Positions 36,947-46,151 of a stretch of DNA of 64,000 nt are shown one piece after another. The notes under the pieces were generated by a model. That model worked only from the letters and a program-made list of their open reading frames with translations, did no database searches and was not told the DNA's origin. Source of the stretch: Peptococcaceae bacterium (lineage in GTDB: Bacteria; Bacillota; Desulfitobacteriia; Desulfitobacteriales; Syntrophobotulaceae); NCBI GenBank assembly GCA_012839895.1, contig DUML01000082.1:75255-139254 (forward strand), read 5' to 3'. The translations under genes and the position numbers were made by a program. The number at the start of each line of letters is the position of its first letter. The first letter of the stretch is position 1.

Positions 36947-39004
36947 GTGAGCAAGGCTAAAATAGTAATTTTTCGCAATGTCTGTCCCCGCAATTGTTAT
37001 AATACCTGTTCGCTCCTTTCTTACGTTCAGGAAGGAAAGCTGCTGAAAGTGGCGGGCGATCCGCAAAACGGCTATACCCAGGGTAAACTCTGCGCCAAAG
37101 GCTATGCCTCGACCGAATTTGTCTACAGTCCGGAACGCCTTCGCTTCCCTTTAAGACAATATCCCAGGGGTTCAGGAAAGTGGCAAAGGATTAGCTGGGA
37201 AGAAGCCCTCACAGAGATAGCCGAAAAAATTCTGGAATTAAACCAATTATACGGCTCTAACCTGGCTATAGCTTATAATAAATGTTCCGGCAATATCGGG
37301 TTGCTGCATTACGCAGTGGAAGGAATGTTCAACAGCCTGGGGGCTCATACCAAACCCCGAGGCAATCCCTGCTTGGCGGCCGGTCAAGATGCCTTTATTT
37401 ATGACTTTGGAAAAGCCCTAAATCCTGACCCGGAAAAAATGGCTGATTCCAAACTAATTATTCTTTGGGGCGTGAATCCGGCCTATACAGCTATTCAGCA
37501 AATAAAATTTATAAATAAGGCTCGTCAAAAGGGAGCAAAAATGGTGGTCATCGATCCGATCTTTACGGTCACAGCCGCCAAAGCCGATCTCTATATCCAA
37601 ATCCGTCCGGGAACCGACGGCCTCCTGGCCCTGCTGCTGGCCAAAATTCTAGTCGAAGAAGGCAACTATGATCAGAGCTTTGTATTAAAACACACTTGGG
37701 GGTTTGAACCCTTTTTAAACTATCTCCGGAGTAATAACCTGCAGGACTTCTTGTCGCAGGTGAGCCATGTAACCGGAGTCCGACCGGAAGCCATTTGGGA
37801 ACTTGCTTCCCTTCTAGCCGATTCTAAGCCTTGCTCCCTCTGGGTCGGTTTTGGTCTGCAGCGTAATACCAACGGAGGCCAAAATATCCGCGCTATTAAT
37901 GCCCTAATGGCTCTGACCGGCAACATTTGCCTACCCGGCGGAGGGGCATATTATCTTAACTCCAACCTGGATTATTTTCCTCAAAACTTGTTGAACCACC
38001 AAGGTCCAGGCGGTAGCCATAAGCAAAGCCGCCAGGTTGATTTGAATAATTTTGCCTCCGATCTTCTTAACTTAAAGGATCCTCCCGTTAGGCTTCTGTG
38101 GATAGCCAATCGCAATCCATTATCCCAGGATCAGAACTTAAATAAATGGAGATCCCTTCTCTCCAAGTTAGACCTAATCGTAACAGTTGACTTATATATG
38201 ACCAAAACCGCCGCTATGTCCGATTTAGTGCTGCCGGCAGCCAGTCATTTTGAAGAAGATGACTTAAATCTCAGCTATTGGCATCACTGGTTGACCCTGA
38301 ACCAAAAAGCCCTGCCTCCTTTTTTTGAAGCCAAAAGTGACTTGCAAATTGCCCGGGAACTAACGGCTAAATTGAATAAACTCTCTCCGGGTTTCTCCAA
38401 TTTCCCTTTTGAGCTTACTGCCGAAGATTGGTTGGCTAAAGAATTCACCCCTCAAGTCTTGAAACTGTACGGACTGCAAAACTGGGAAGAATTAAAAGAC
38501 GGTCCCCGCAAACTCTTGCAAGCGGACCCCCCCTGGGCAGGAAGGACTTTTCTCACCCCTAGCGGCAAGTTTGAATTTTACTCAGCACATGCCAAAAAAA
38601 ATAACTTGCCGGCCATAGCCAAATTCAAATGGCCTCAAACAAGTTCTTATCCGCTACGCTTGCTTTCCCCCCAATATCTCCTCAGTATTCATTCCCAGTC
38701 CGGATGGCTGAGTTGGTTTGAACATGATAACCTTGGCATAGTCAAAATGCATCCTGCCGATGCCGCCAAGCGAGGCTTATTGGACGGAAATCAAGTTAAA
38801 ATATTTAATGCCTACGGAAGTATTGTGCGAAAAATCCAGATCACAGCAAGTGTACCTCCGGGGGTAGTGGTAGCCTATCAGGGAGGAGAAGACCCCCTTA
38901 ACACTCTGATCGTCAACGCTTTTACAGATATGGGCGCCAATCAAAACGGGACTAATAACATCGCTTTCTATGATGTTTATGTAGAATGTGCTAAAGGCAG
39001 GTAA
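36947..39004 (+). CDS. Second molybdopterin oxidoreductase, cytoplasmic
   Basis: 685-residue Mo/W-bisPGD enzyme, shorter than the DmsA-like one. Fe-S ligands Cys13, Cys17, Cys21 and Cys49 (NVCPRNCYNTC, GKLCAKG). The Mo-ligand position reads RGNPCLAAG, so Cys142 is the likely ligand rather than Ser. No Tat or Sec signal, so it is predicted to stay in the cytoplasm. GTG start at 36947 after GAGGAGGAA. The C-terminal region (HPADAAKRGLLDGNQVKIFN) is the usual dinucleotide-binding domain. Paired with an Fe-S subunit by a one-base overlap. Substrate unknown. Confidence 0.87.
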   Translation: MSKAKIVIFRNVCPRNCYNTCSLLSYVQEGKLLKVAGDPQNGYTQGKLCAKGYASTEFVYSPERLRFPLRQYPRGSGKWQRISWEEALTEIAEKILELNQLYGSNLAIAYNKCSGNIGLLHYAVEGMFNSLGAHTKPRGNPCLAAGQDAFIYDFGKALNPDPEKMADSKLIILWGVNPAYTAIQQIKFINKARQKGAKMVVIDPIFTVTAAKADLYIQIRPGTDGLLALLLAKILVEEGNYDQSFVLKHTWGFEPFLNYLRSNNLQDFLSQVSHVTGVRPEAIWELASLLADSKPCSLWVGFGLQRNTNGGQNIRAINALMALTGNICLPGGGAYYLNSNLDYFPQNLLNHQGPGGSHKQSRQVDLNNFASDLLNLKDPPVRLLWIANRNPLSQDQNLNKWRSLLSKLDLIVTVDLYMTKTAAMSDLVLPAASHFEEDDLNLSYWHHWLTLNQKALPPFFEAKSDLQIARELTAKLNKLSPGFSNFPFELTAEDWLAKEFTPQVLKLYGLQNWEELKDGPRKLLQADPPWAGRTFLTPSGKFEFYSAHAKKNNLPAIAKFKWPQTSSYPLRLLSPQYLLSIHSQSGWLSWFEHDNLGIVKMHPADAAKRGLLDGNQVKIFNAYGSIVRKIQITASVPPGVVVAYQGGEDPLNTLIVNAFTDMGANQNGTNNIAFYDVYVECAKGR

Positions 39005-39552
39005 TGTTGATGCTTAAACAATTGGGTTTTTTATTTAACGCCGACCTGTGCATCGGTTGCCGGAGCTGTGAGGCAGCCTGCATAAATGAAAATAAAACCC
39101 CAGCCGGTGTCCGCTGGCGCCGAGTTACACCAACTTCTGAAAATAGTTTTTTATCAATCTCTTGCAATCATTGTGACAGCCCGGAATGTTTCCGCATCTG
39201 TCCCCAAAAAGCCTTTAGCAAACAGCGTGACGGAATTGTGATGATCGATAACGGCCTCTGTGACGGTTGTATGAAGTGTCTACCTGTCTGCCCTTTTGAG
39301 GCTCCCCAATTTGACCTAAGGCAACGCAAAGCCAGCAAATGTATTTTCTGCCATGAGCGGTTAAAGCAGAACTTGCTTCCCGCCTGCATCGAAGCCTGTC
39401 CTACTGAAGCACTGCAGATGATTGATCTAAACAAGGAAATTCCGGAAGGCAGTGTACGGACAATACCAGGTTTTCCGGATATTCTTCTAACCAAGCCATC
39501 CATCAGGTTTTATCCGTCCCAAGCCGGTAAAAGGTATTTCATCCAAGATTAG
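39004..39552 (+). CDS. Fe-S subunit of the second molybdoenzyme
   Basis: 182 residues, DmsB-like, with four cluster motifs: CIGCRSCEAACIN, CNHCDSPECFRICPQKAF, CDGCMKCLPVCPFEAP and CIFCHERLKQNLLPACIEACP. Begins at the last base of the catalytic gene (TAATG); an ATG six bases on (39010) has better spacing from AGGCAGG and may be the real start. No membrane anchor gene follows, so the A-B pair probably uses a soluble electron partner. Confidence 0.9.
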   Translation: MLMLKQLGFLFNADLCIGCRSCEAACINENKTPAGVRWRRVTPTSENSFLSISCNHCDSPECFRICPQKAFSKQRDGIVMIDNGLCDGCMKCLPVCPFEAPQFDLRQRKASKCIFCHERLKQNLLPACIEACPTEALQMIDLNKEIPEGSVRTIPGFPDILLTKPSIRFYPSQAGKRYFIQD

Positions 39553-39597
39553 AGAATTTAAGACCCTTATTACTCGGCGGCACAAGCAGGCCCTTTC

Positions 39598-40917
39598 TTA
39601 TAAATCCCGGAGGTTGAAATCATCCGGCTGGATAACATCCACTTTCAGTTCCCGCAAAACCACACCGTCAGAACGTTCTTCCAGGATAGCCGAAGAAATG
39701 CCAACCTCAAGATCAAGGCCCTTTAAATGCCTTATATTTTTAACATTAAATTCCAAAAATTGGTATTCATTGTTTTGTTTATATTTTAAAACATTTTTTT
39801 GCTTAAATCTTTGCAAGACAAGAGGAATATCATCGCCAAAAACTTTGGCTGTTTTCAGGAAATAATCTTGAGGTGAGAAATACAATAAATCTGATTTAGG
39901 GTGTTTGAAATTCTGCTGGTAAACCTGGCCGGTATGTTTATTCTCCAGTGAACAATAGTGGATGCCAATTTTCAATTGTTCAGCCAGAGCAAAATCCAAA
40001 AGCTCCAAACATTCCAACTCACTTTTCGATACCGGTAATCCTCCGGCATACCAGTAATTGTACAAAATCAAAAAAGGAGGATTCTTTATTTTAAAGCCTC
40101 GCTTTTGGAAGCTTTCTCTATTGTGAAAAGGAAAACAAAATTCCAAAAGATTAATACCCTTTATCCCCATGGTATTTAAAGTAAGCAAAAGTTCCTTCAT
40201 TTCCTGAAGAGTACCGGGAATTACCGGCATCTCTACCATGACATCCCGGATGTATTCCTGGGCCAGAGCCATCCGTTCATAAACCTTTTGTTTGGAGGAA
40301 AAATCATCTTCCAGTTTGACACTGAAACGTATTTCAGTCAGCCCTGCCTTCTGCAGCTGCTGCAGGAGCTCTGCATCAAGCAAATCACCGGAGGTATAGA
40401 GCCTGGTATGGGCACGGGGGAACTTTTCCTTGGCCAAACTAAAAAAATCCACTGTCTCCCGCCGATGCAAAAGGGGCTCTCCTCCTGTCAAAGCGATATA
40501 GGAAACTTTCTGCCCGGATTTAGCCAATTGGTCCAATTCAACCCGGTAATCCCTGAGGTGCCGGCGATAATAAGCATAGCCCTCTTGATTGGGATTAAAA
40601 CAATAATAACAACGACGGTGACACATTAATGAAAGAAAAAAAGTAACACTGCCTACACCTTGCCGGCAAGCCTCACAAGCCGGGGAAAGCCAGTTAAGGT
40701 AAATGCTTTTTCCTGCATTACGGAAGCTAACCCCCTTCAAGCGAAGCTTGGCAAGCAGGGTATTCCGTTCCTCATTGAGATCCCGATCAAGTGAGAGCCC
40801 CTGGGCTTGAACCTGTTCCAAGTAGTCCATATAGACATTTTCATATATACTAACATACTTTTTTAAGAGAGGGTTTTTAATCCTCGCTAAAGAATTACCT
40901 CCACCGGCTAAATTCAT
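39598..40917 (-). CDS. Radical SAM protein of unassigned function
   Basis: About 439 residues. The radical SAM cluster motif is CHRRCYYCF (CxxxCxxC), followed by LTGGEPLLH, and SVKLEDDF later in the barrel. Before the barrel there are about 90 residues with CEACRQG. The C-terminal half shows no SPASM-type Cys cluster. ATG at 40917 is 11 bases after AAGGGG; TTG at 40923 is 5 bases after it and also possible. It converges on the second molybdoenzyme pair with a 45-base gap. No peptide substrate or partner enzyme is seen. Maturation of a nearby enzyme is a guess from position. Confidence 0.8.
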   Translation of the reverse strand: MNLAGGGNSLARIKNPLLKKYVSIYENVYMDYLEQVQAQGLSLDRDLNEERNTLLAKLRLKGVSFRNAGKSIYLNWLSPACEACRQGVGSVTFFLSLMCHRRCYYCFNPNQEGYAYYRRHLRDYRVELDQLAKSGQKVSYIALTGGEPLLHRRETVDFFSLAKEKFPRAHTRLYTSGDLLDAELLQQLQKAGLTEIRFSVKLEDDFSSKQKVYERMALAQEYIRDVMVEMPVIPGTLQEMKELLLTLNTMGIKGINLLEFCFPFHNRESFQKRGFKIKNPPFLILYNYWYAGGLPVSKSELECLELLDFALAEQLKIGIHYCSLENKHTGQVYQQNFKHPKSDLLYFSPQDYFLKTAKVFGDDIPLVLQRFKQKNVLKYKQNNEYQFLEFNVKNIRHLKGLDLEVGISSAILEERSDGVVLRELKVDVIQPDDFNLRDL

Positions 40918-41139
40918 AAACAACTTCGCCCCTTAATTACATTTTCAATTCAAACTATTTCCTGCCAATAAACTTCTTTGTTCAATAAAGCTCTTTATTC
41001 CGGTTAATAGCTTCATTTGCTTTATCTTTAAGCTTTATTCTTAACTATTGCTTTTATCTTATTAACTTTTTCTTCAAGTCAATTGCAGTAAACAGTCTCT
41101 ACTTAATAAACCGATTATACTTGATAAGAAGAGAAATTT

Positions 41140-41184
41140 AAATAAAAAACCTCGTACCACTTGCGAAATTCAAGTGATACAAGG
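41140..41184 (-). terminator. Intrinsic terminator of small membrane protein A
   Basis: On the minus strand CCTTGTATCACTTG pairs with CAAGTGGTACGAGG over 14 positions (two G-U), followed by TTTTTTATTT. Confidence 0.92.
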
Positions 41185-41215
41185 TAAATTTTCTAATAAA
41201 AATCACGCCAAATTT

Positions 41216-41542
41216 TTAATAATACACGATAAACACATAATTCAAAAATGCCCCCATCAAGGCCAAAATTAGCCCACCATATCTTATTGCGGCTTTAATC
41301 AGAGGGATCTTTTTTTGATTTCTGACCAGGTAATCCTCATTCTCCTTCTTCAGGACTTCAAAGAAAATCCTAGGTCTAAAAAAAGCTAGCAACCCCAAAA
41401 TAACATAAGTGCCAAACCCGGCGTAAACCAAAATATCCAAGTTCAAATTACAAGCAACAATAAACGCAATTAAATAACAAAAAATTAGGCTAAAGAAAAT
41501 TTTCTCAAAAGTTGTCCAGGATTTATCAAAAATACGTTTCAT
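41216..41542 (-). CDS. Small three-helix membrane protein A
   Basis: 108 residues from ATG 41542, chosen because AGAAAGG lies 8 bases before it; an ATG two codons earlier is closer to the site. Predicted helices at about 12-36, 40-60 and 86-106. The middle reads TYVILGLLAFFRPRIFFEVLKK and aligns with NYLIIGLAITIRPAFVVDIMRK of the protein at 41899, so the two are paralogues. A 20-bp duplication covers its ribosome site. Function unknown; own terminator. Confidence 0.65.
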   Translation of the reverse strand: MKRIFDKSWTTFEKIFFSLIFCYLIAFIVACNLNLDILVYAGFGTYVILGLLAFFRPRIFFEVLKKENEDYLVRNQKKIPLIKAAIRYGGLILALMGAFLNYVFIVYY

Positions 41543-41582
41543 GCTCATTACCTTTCTAAATAGCTCATTACCTTTCCAAATA
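41543..41582. repeat. 20-bp tandem duplication of a ribosome site and start codon
   Basis: GCTCATTACCTTTCTAAATA (41543-41562) is repeated at 41563-41582 with one change (T to C). On the minus strand each unit carries GAAAGG and an ATG, directly before the coding start of small membrane protein A. Confidence 0.9.
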
Positions 41583-41764
41583 TTTAGAATGTAAGCCCAT
41601 ACAAAAGTAAAAAACAATTATTGACGGATATAGGAATTCCAGTTTCGGAATCACCCTTTAAAATCACGCTTTAGATGTTGGGTGATGAATGACGAACAAA
41701 CCGTAAGCAGTAATTATTATAAAGGATTAGGCCATAAAATTGTGCAAGTAAATCTTCCCAACGG

Positions 41765-41796
41765 AAAAAGACAGGGTTGTTCTTTAACCTGTCTTT
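41765..41796 (-). terminator. Intrinsic terminator of small membrane protein B
   Basis: On the minus strand AAAGACAGG (41796-41788) pairs with CCTGTCTTT (41775-41767), followed by TT. About 100 bases past the stop at 41899. Confidence 0.75.
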
Positions 41797-41898
41797 ATCG
41801 GTTTAAACAGCTTGAGATAACAATTCTTCACTTAACCCTTAAGGTTCTGGAAAAAGCAAGCAGCTAAAAATAATTAGTCAAAGGTTAAAAATTACCGG

Positions 41899-42291
41899 TT
41901 ATTGGATTGTAAGATAATAATAAATAACAAGGCCTACCACTATAAACACCAGGCCAAAACCCCTAATCACCAGATGAAGTTTCTTCAATTTATCTCCGTA
42001 TATTTCTTCGAATCTATAATTTCGCTTCCTCATAATATCAACAACAAAAGCCGGCCGGATAGTAATGGCTAAGCCGATAATCAAGTAATTAATAAGAACG
42101 ACGTAAATCATGATATCCTGTTCCAGTAAAAAATCCAAAGGTATGGCCGCTAAAATAATAAGAAACAGAAAAATTAAAAGTCTTTCTAATGAACCCAGTT
42201 TTTTATCTCCGGGAACATTCCTGACTCTGTCACGAGACTTTGCGGTAATGCCTTTCTGGGCTAAATACTGTTCTTTCCTGGATGAGTACAT
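41899..42291 (-). CDS. Small three-helix membrane protein B
   Basis: 130 residues. A basic, soluble N-terminal 35 residues (SSRKEQYLAQKGITAKSRD) precede three helices at about 36-56, 60-80 and 106-127. It shares the 'IG-helix, R-P, short charged loop, R-G helix' pattern with protein A at 41216. ATG after GGGAGG. It lies 85 bases after pheA with no terminator between, so it may be partly co-transcribed with the aro operon. Function unknown. Confidence 0.65.
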   Translation of the reverse strand: MYSSRKEQYLAQKGITAKSRDRVRNVPGDKKLGSLERLLIFLFLIILAAIPLDFLLEQDIMIYVVLINYLIIGLAITIRPAFVVDIMRKRNYRFEEIYGDKLKKLHLVIRGFGLVFIVVGLVIYYYLTIQ

Positions 42292-42376
42292 TTAACTACC
42301 TCCCTGGGGAATAAAGTATATTCCTAATTATCAGTATTATAAGCTAAATCTTACCAAGAAAACAGATCTTCCCAAA

Positions 42377-43597
42377 CTAAGAATCCGAACAATAATTACC
42401 TAAAAGCTGGAAAAAGGTGCTGGCCCTTTTAATCTCGGCAACTGCTTTTTGAACCTCAGGTCTGGCTAAATTGCCTTCAAAATCAATATAAAAAAGGTAT
42501 TCCCAAGTCTTCTGGGGTAAGGGCCGGGATTCAATCTTAAGCATGTTTAATCCGTTTAGTGCAAAATGGCTTAGAGTCCTGTACAAGGAGCCAGGTTGAT
42601 GGGCAAGCGCCACCGCCAAGCTTATTTTATTGTTTAACTCTGAAACCAGAAGTTCCCTGCCGATAATAATAAACCTGGTATAATTCTCAGGAGAATTGTT
42701 AATCCCTTTTGCCAAAATAGCCAGGTTATATAACTCGGCGGCCCGTCGGCTGGCTATTGCCGCTTTGTCACCTGAAAGGCTCTCCGCCACCAGTTTGGCG
42801 CTCACTGCCGTATTACTGCAGGCGGCCTGCCTCCAGTGAGGATATTTTTGCAGGAAATCACTGCATTGCAAAAAAGCTTGAGGATGGGAATAAACCTCCC
42901 GGATATCTTCTAACTTAGTCCCAGCCAGAGCAAGCAAGTTATGGTCAACCTGCAGACACTTTTCGCCTACAATGTAAAAACCATAACGGCAAAGGAGATC
43001 ATAAACTTCGGCAATTCCCCCGGTAGAAGAGTTTTCCAGCGGCAATATTCCGTAATCGATCTCTCCCGCTTGCAGGGCTTTACAAACGTCAGCAAAACCG
43101 GGGTAATTTATGGAACGGGTTAAAAACTCCTCGCCCCCTGGAGCAAAATACTCCCTTAAAGCCTGTTCACTAAAAGAGCCGGGAACTCCCTGGAACCCTA
43201 CGGTTACTTTTTTGGCCTTTAAAATTATTGTTTCTGTACTCCAAATTTCCGGCTCGGCAATTTTTATCTTTTCGGCTTTGCCCTCATTTGCAGAAGCAGC
43301 CTCTTGAACGTAATTATCCAGCTTTTCAAAGTACTCCGCTTGATACTTTTTACTAATATCCATAATGGTTTGAAAAAATCTGACCGCTTGTTCCCGTACG
43401 AAAGCGTCAGGGATTTCCCTTGTTTTGGCCAATACTTCCTGTTCCCTGCCTTGATCCAAAATCGGAATGTTGTTGGCTTTTTTGTAATCTGCTATTTGCA
43501 GAACAGTTTTCATCCTTAGGCTGAAAAGTTGCAAGAGTTCTTGGTCAAGACGGTCTATTTCTTGCCTAAGCTTATTGAGGTTTTCTATCCTATCCAC
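42377..43597 (-). CDS. pheA: Chorismate mutase / prephenate dehydratase (P-protein)
   Basis: Makes phenylpyruvate from chorismate, the committed route to phenylalanine. 406 residues: an N-terminal AroQ-type chorismate mutase helix set (residues 1-90, LRQEIDRLDQELLQLFSLR), then prephenate dehydratase (about 130-310: GVPGSFSEQAL, LPLENSSTGG, and NYTRFIII with the catalytic Thr), then an ACT domain with the Phe-binding ESRP (KIESRP). Feedback inhibition by Phe is expected. GTG start after GGAGGGG, overlapping the aroC 3' end by 13 bases. Last gene of the aro operon. Confidence 0.96.
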   Translation of the reverse strand: MDRIENLNKLRQEIDRLDQELLQLFSLRMKTVLQIADYKKANNIPILDQGREQEVLAKTREIPDAFVREQAVRFFQTIMDISKKYQAEYFEKLDNYVQEAASANEGKAEKIKIAEPEIWSTETIILKAKKVTVGFQGVPGSFSEQALREYFAPGGEEFLTRSINYPGFADVCKALQAGEIDYGILPLENSSTGGIAEVYDLLCRYGFYIVGEKCLQVDHNLLALAGTKLEDIREVYSHPQAFLQCSDFLQKYPHWRQAACSNTAVSAKLVAESLSGDKAAIASRRAAELYNLAILAKGINNSPENYTRFIIIGRELLVSELNNKISLAVALAHQPGSLYRTLSHFALNGLNMLKIESRPLPQKTWEYLFYIDFEGNLARPEVQKAVAEIKRASTFFQLLGNYCSDS

Positions 43598-44685
43598 CCT
43601 GTCCCCTCCTTTTCGATTATTAGATCTAAAAGCGCCAGTGCTGCCACACCCTCTACCACAGGGACTGCTCTGGGGACAATACAGGGGTCGTGCCTACCTT
43701 TTATCTTAATTTCTACTTCTTCTTTTTTTACCAAGTGGACCGTCCTTTGGGCTAACCCGATGGAGGGGGTAGGTTTGAAAGCGGTGCGGAAGATTAAAGG
43801 CATTCCATTGGTAAGCCCTCCCTGAATCCCGCCGCTATGGTTAGTAGTAGTTGTTACTTGGCCATTCTGCATGCTAAATTGGTCATTAGCCTGAGAACCG
43901 CGCATCTTCGTAAGCTCAAAACCCGAGCCGAATTCCACTCCTTTAACTGCCGGTATGGCAAAAAGAAGATGGGCCAGTTTACTTTCTACGGAATCAAAAA
44001 AAGGTGAACCCACTCCTACCGGCAAACCGAGGACAGCAGTCTCCAGGATTCCCCCAAGGGAATCTTTCTCCTCTTTAACTTGCAGTATTTTTTCTTGCAT
44101 CAAAAGCCCCTTGGCCTCATCAAGAACCGGAAATTTACTGGCCTTAAGTCCCTTTATTGTTGCCTGGTTAATCCGGACAGGATCGAATTTTTCTTCCCTA
44201 ATCTCCCCTATACCTAAGATATGGCTGCCAATTACTATTTGGCGTTGAGCAAGAATTTGCTGGGCAATTGCTCCCGCCAGTACCAGCGGTGCTGTCAACC
44301 TGCCCGAAAAATGCCCTCCTCCCCGATAATCATTAAAACCGGAATATTTAACCCAAGCAGGGTAATCGGCATGCCCGGGACGAGGGGTCTCTTTTAGTTC
44401 CTCATAATCTCCGCTTTTTTGGTCCTTGTTTTCAATAAGAAAGCTCAAAGGGGATCCGTTTGTCTTTCCGTTAAAATAACCGCTTAAAATTATAAACTCA
44501 TCCTCTTCATTCCTGGCTGTGGAGAGCATCGAACTACCCGGTTTTCTCCTGCTTAATTCTTTTTTGAGAAAATCCAAGTCCAATTCGAGACCTGCAGGAA
44601 GGCCGCTTATGATAATACCGATACCCCTTCCATGAGATTCTCCGAAAATGGATAATTTAATATTTTCACCCCAAACTCCGCTCAT
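43585..44685 (-). CDS. aroC: Chorismate synthase
   Basis: Uses reduced FMN to make chorismate from EPSP. 366 residues with IFGESHGRGIGIIISGLPAG, RRKPGSSMLSTARNEEDE, GHADYP and GGGHFSGR, and the C-terminal RHDPCIVPRAVPVVE. ATG at 44685 is preferred (GGGAGG 8 bases upstream; proteins of the family begin near SGVWGENIKLSIFGESHG). It overlaps the aroA end by 20 bases. Confidence 0.97.
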   Translation of the reverse strand: MSGVWGENIKLSIFGESHGRGIGIIISGLPAGLELDLDFLKKELSRRKPGSSMLSTARNEEDEFIILSGYFNGKTNGSPLSFLIENKDQKSGDYEELKETPRPGHADYPAWVKYSGFNDYRGGGHFSGRLTAPLVLAGAIAQQILAQRQIVIGSHILGIGEIREEKFDPVRINQATIKGLKASKFPVLDEAKGLLMQEKILQVKEEKDSLGGILETAVLGLPVGVGSPFFDSVESKLAHLLFAIPAVKGVEFGSGFELTKMRGSQANDQFSMQNGQVTTTTNHSGGIQGGLTNGMPLIFRTAFKPTPSIGLAQRTVHLVKKEEVEIKIKGRHDPCIVPRAVPVVEGVAALALLDLIIEKEGTGWIG

Positions 44686-45991
44686 AGCATTTTCCTCCCA
44701 ATTTCTCGTAATCTTGCCAGAAGTGAGGATATGACTTCCTAACGGCCTCATAGCCGGTGATTTTAAGGGGTTTAAGGCATTTAACCGCTGCTATTGCCAG
44801 GGCCATTGCTATCCTGTGGTCATTCCAACTGTTCACTGTTCCTCCTTGTAAATTCTTGACACCTTCGATTAACAAGCCGTCATTTGTTTCCTGGACTTGG
44901 CCGCCAATTTTATTAAGCTCGGTAGCTATGGCTTTCAACCTGTCGGATTCCTTCATTCTAAGCCTCCCGGCATTTACGATCCTGGTAGTACCCTGGCTTA
45001 AAGCCCCTAAAACCGCTAAGATCGGGACTAAATCCGGGCAGTGCTCGGCATTAATCACCGTCCCTTGGGTCGGTCCGGCTAAAACACTAAGTTTGCCGTC
45101 TTGCCAATTTAATCTAGCTCCCATCTGCCGGGCAATATCCAGGATAGCTTTATCCCCTTGGAGGGAATCCGGTTGCAAAGCAAGGCAGTCTATTCTCTTG
45201 CCTAAAATGCCGGCCACAATCCAAAAAGCAGCTTGGGAATAATCACCTTCAACCCGATAGTGGCAAGGTTGATACTTTTGCAGGCCCTTAATTAAGAATT
45301 CCCTATATTCCCTATTCTCCACCTGAATACCAAATTCTCGCAGGACAGCTAAAGTTAGATCCACGTAACCCCGAGACTCCAAAGCGGTTGTAAGAATGAC
45401 TTTGGAATCACCTTCTAAGCATGGGAGCAAAAACAAAAGACCGGAAATGAATTGGGAACTAACGTTGCCTTGAAGACGGAAAGTCCCCGGTTTAATGCTG
45501 CCGTGAACTGTCAAGGGAAGAAAACCTTTATTCCCTGTTTCGTATCTAACCCCCTGTTCGGCAAAGAGCTGCAGGTAGATATCTAAAGGGCGTTCCCCCA
45601 ATTTACCCCGGCCTAGAAAAATAACTTTTTTCCCGCCGCAGGTGGCAAGGGGCAACAGGAAGCGTAAAGTCGAACCGGACTCTCGGCAATCTATAGTATC
45701 CTTAAGCATCTTAGGAGGATAACTGCCTTGAATACTAATTGTTAAAGGCTTGCCAATTATATTCTCCTTATCCTTATCTTTCCCCATGAATTGCACTTCT
45801 TTAACTACTGCTCCCATTGCTTCCATCCCTTCCAAAGTGGCCGCGATATCTTCAGAAAGCACCACATTCTCTATCTTGCTCACTCCATCGGCCAAACCGG
45901 CACAAATGATAGCGCGATGGCTAAGACTCTTGGAAGGGGGTATGCTGATTTCTCCTTTAAGAATTGTCGGTTCAATTACTAAAACCTTCAA
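44666..45991 (-). CDS. aroA: EPSP synthase (3-phosphoshikimate 1-carboxyvinyltransferase)
   Basis: Transfers enolpyruvyl from PEP to shikimate-3-phosphate. 441 residues. Marks: PPSKSLSHRAIICAGLADG, CRESGSTLRFLLPL, GRLRMKESDRL and WNDHRIAMALAI. TTG start after TAGGAGG, first residues MKVLVIEPTILKG. The GSTLRFL region differs from the classic GTT of class I, so it is probably a class II type; glyphosate behaviour cannot be read reliably. Confidence 0.96.
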   Translation of the reverse strand: MKVLVIEPTILKGEISIPPSKSLSHRAIICAGLADGVSKIENVVLSEDIAATLEGMEAMGAVVKEVQFMGKDKDKENIIGKPLTISIQGSYPPKMLKDTIDCRESGSTLRFLLPLATCGGKKVIFLGRGKLGERPLDIYLQLFAEQGVRYETGNKGFLPLTVHGSIKPGTFRLQGNVSSQFISGLLFLLPCLEGDSKVILTTALESRGYVDLTLAVLREFGIQVENREYREFLIKGLQKYQPCHYRVEGDYSQAAFWIVAGILGKRIDCLALQPDSLQGDKAILDIARQMGARLNWQDGKLSVLAGPTQGTVINAEHCPDLVPILAVLGALSQGTTRIVNAGRLRMKESDRLKAIATELNKIGGQVQETNDGLLIEGVKNLQGGTVNSWNDHRIAMALAIAAVKCLKPLKITGYEAVRKSYPHFWQDYEKLGGKCYERSLG

Positions 45992-46151
45992 AAATAAACC
46001 TCCTAAACTTTACTTTTTAAATTTTTCAAAATTGGTAAAAAGTATTAGTATTAATTTCTTCCTATAAATACGATCTTCCTTAACGTGATCACTTCCCTAA
46101 AGCCTAGAATTTGCGTTTCAATCCTATTTCGATCAAGATCAGATTGGTAAC

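Noticed and set aside
41682-41867. 61-codon plus-strand frame
   Set aside because: It contains the inverted repeat that works as a terminator for the minus-strand gene, and has no convincing ribosome site.
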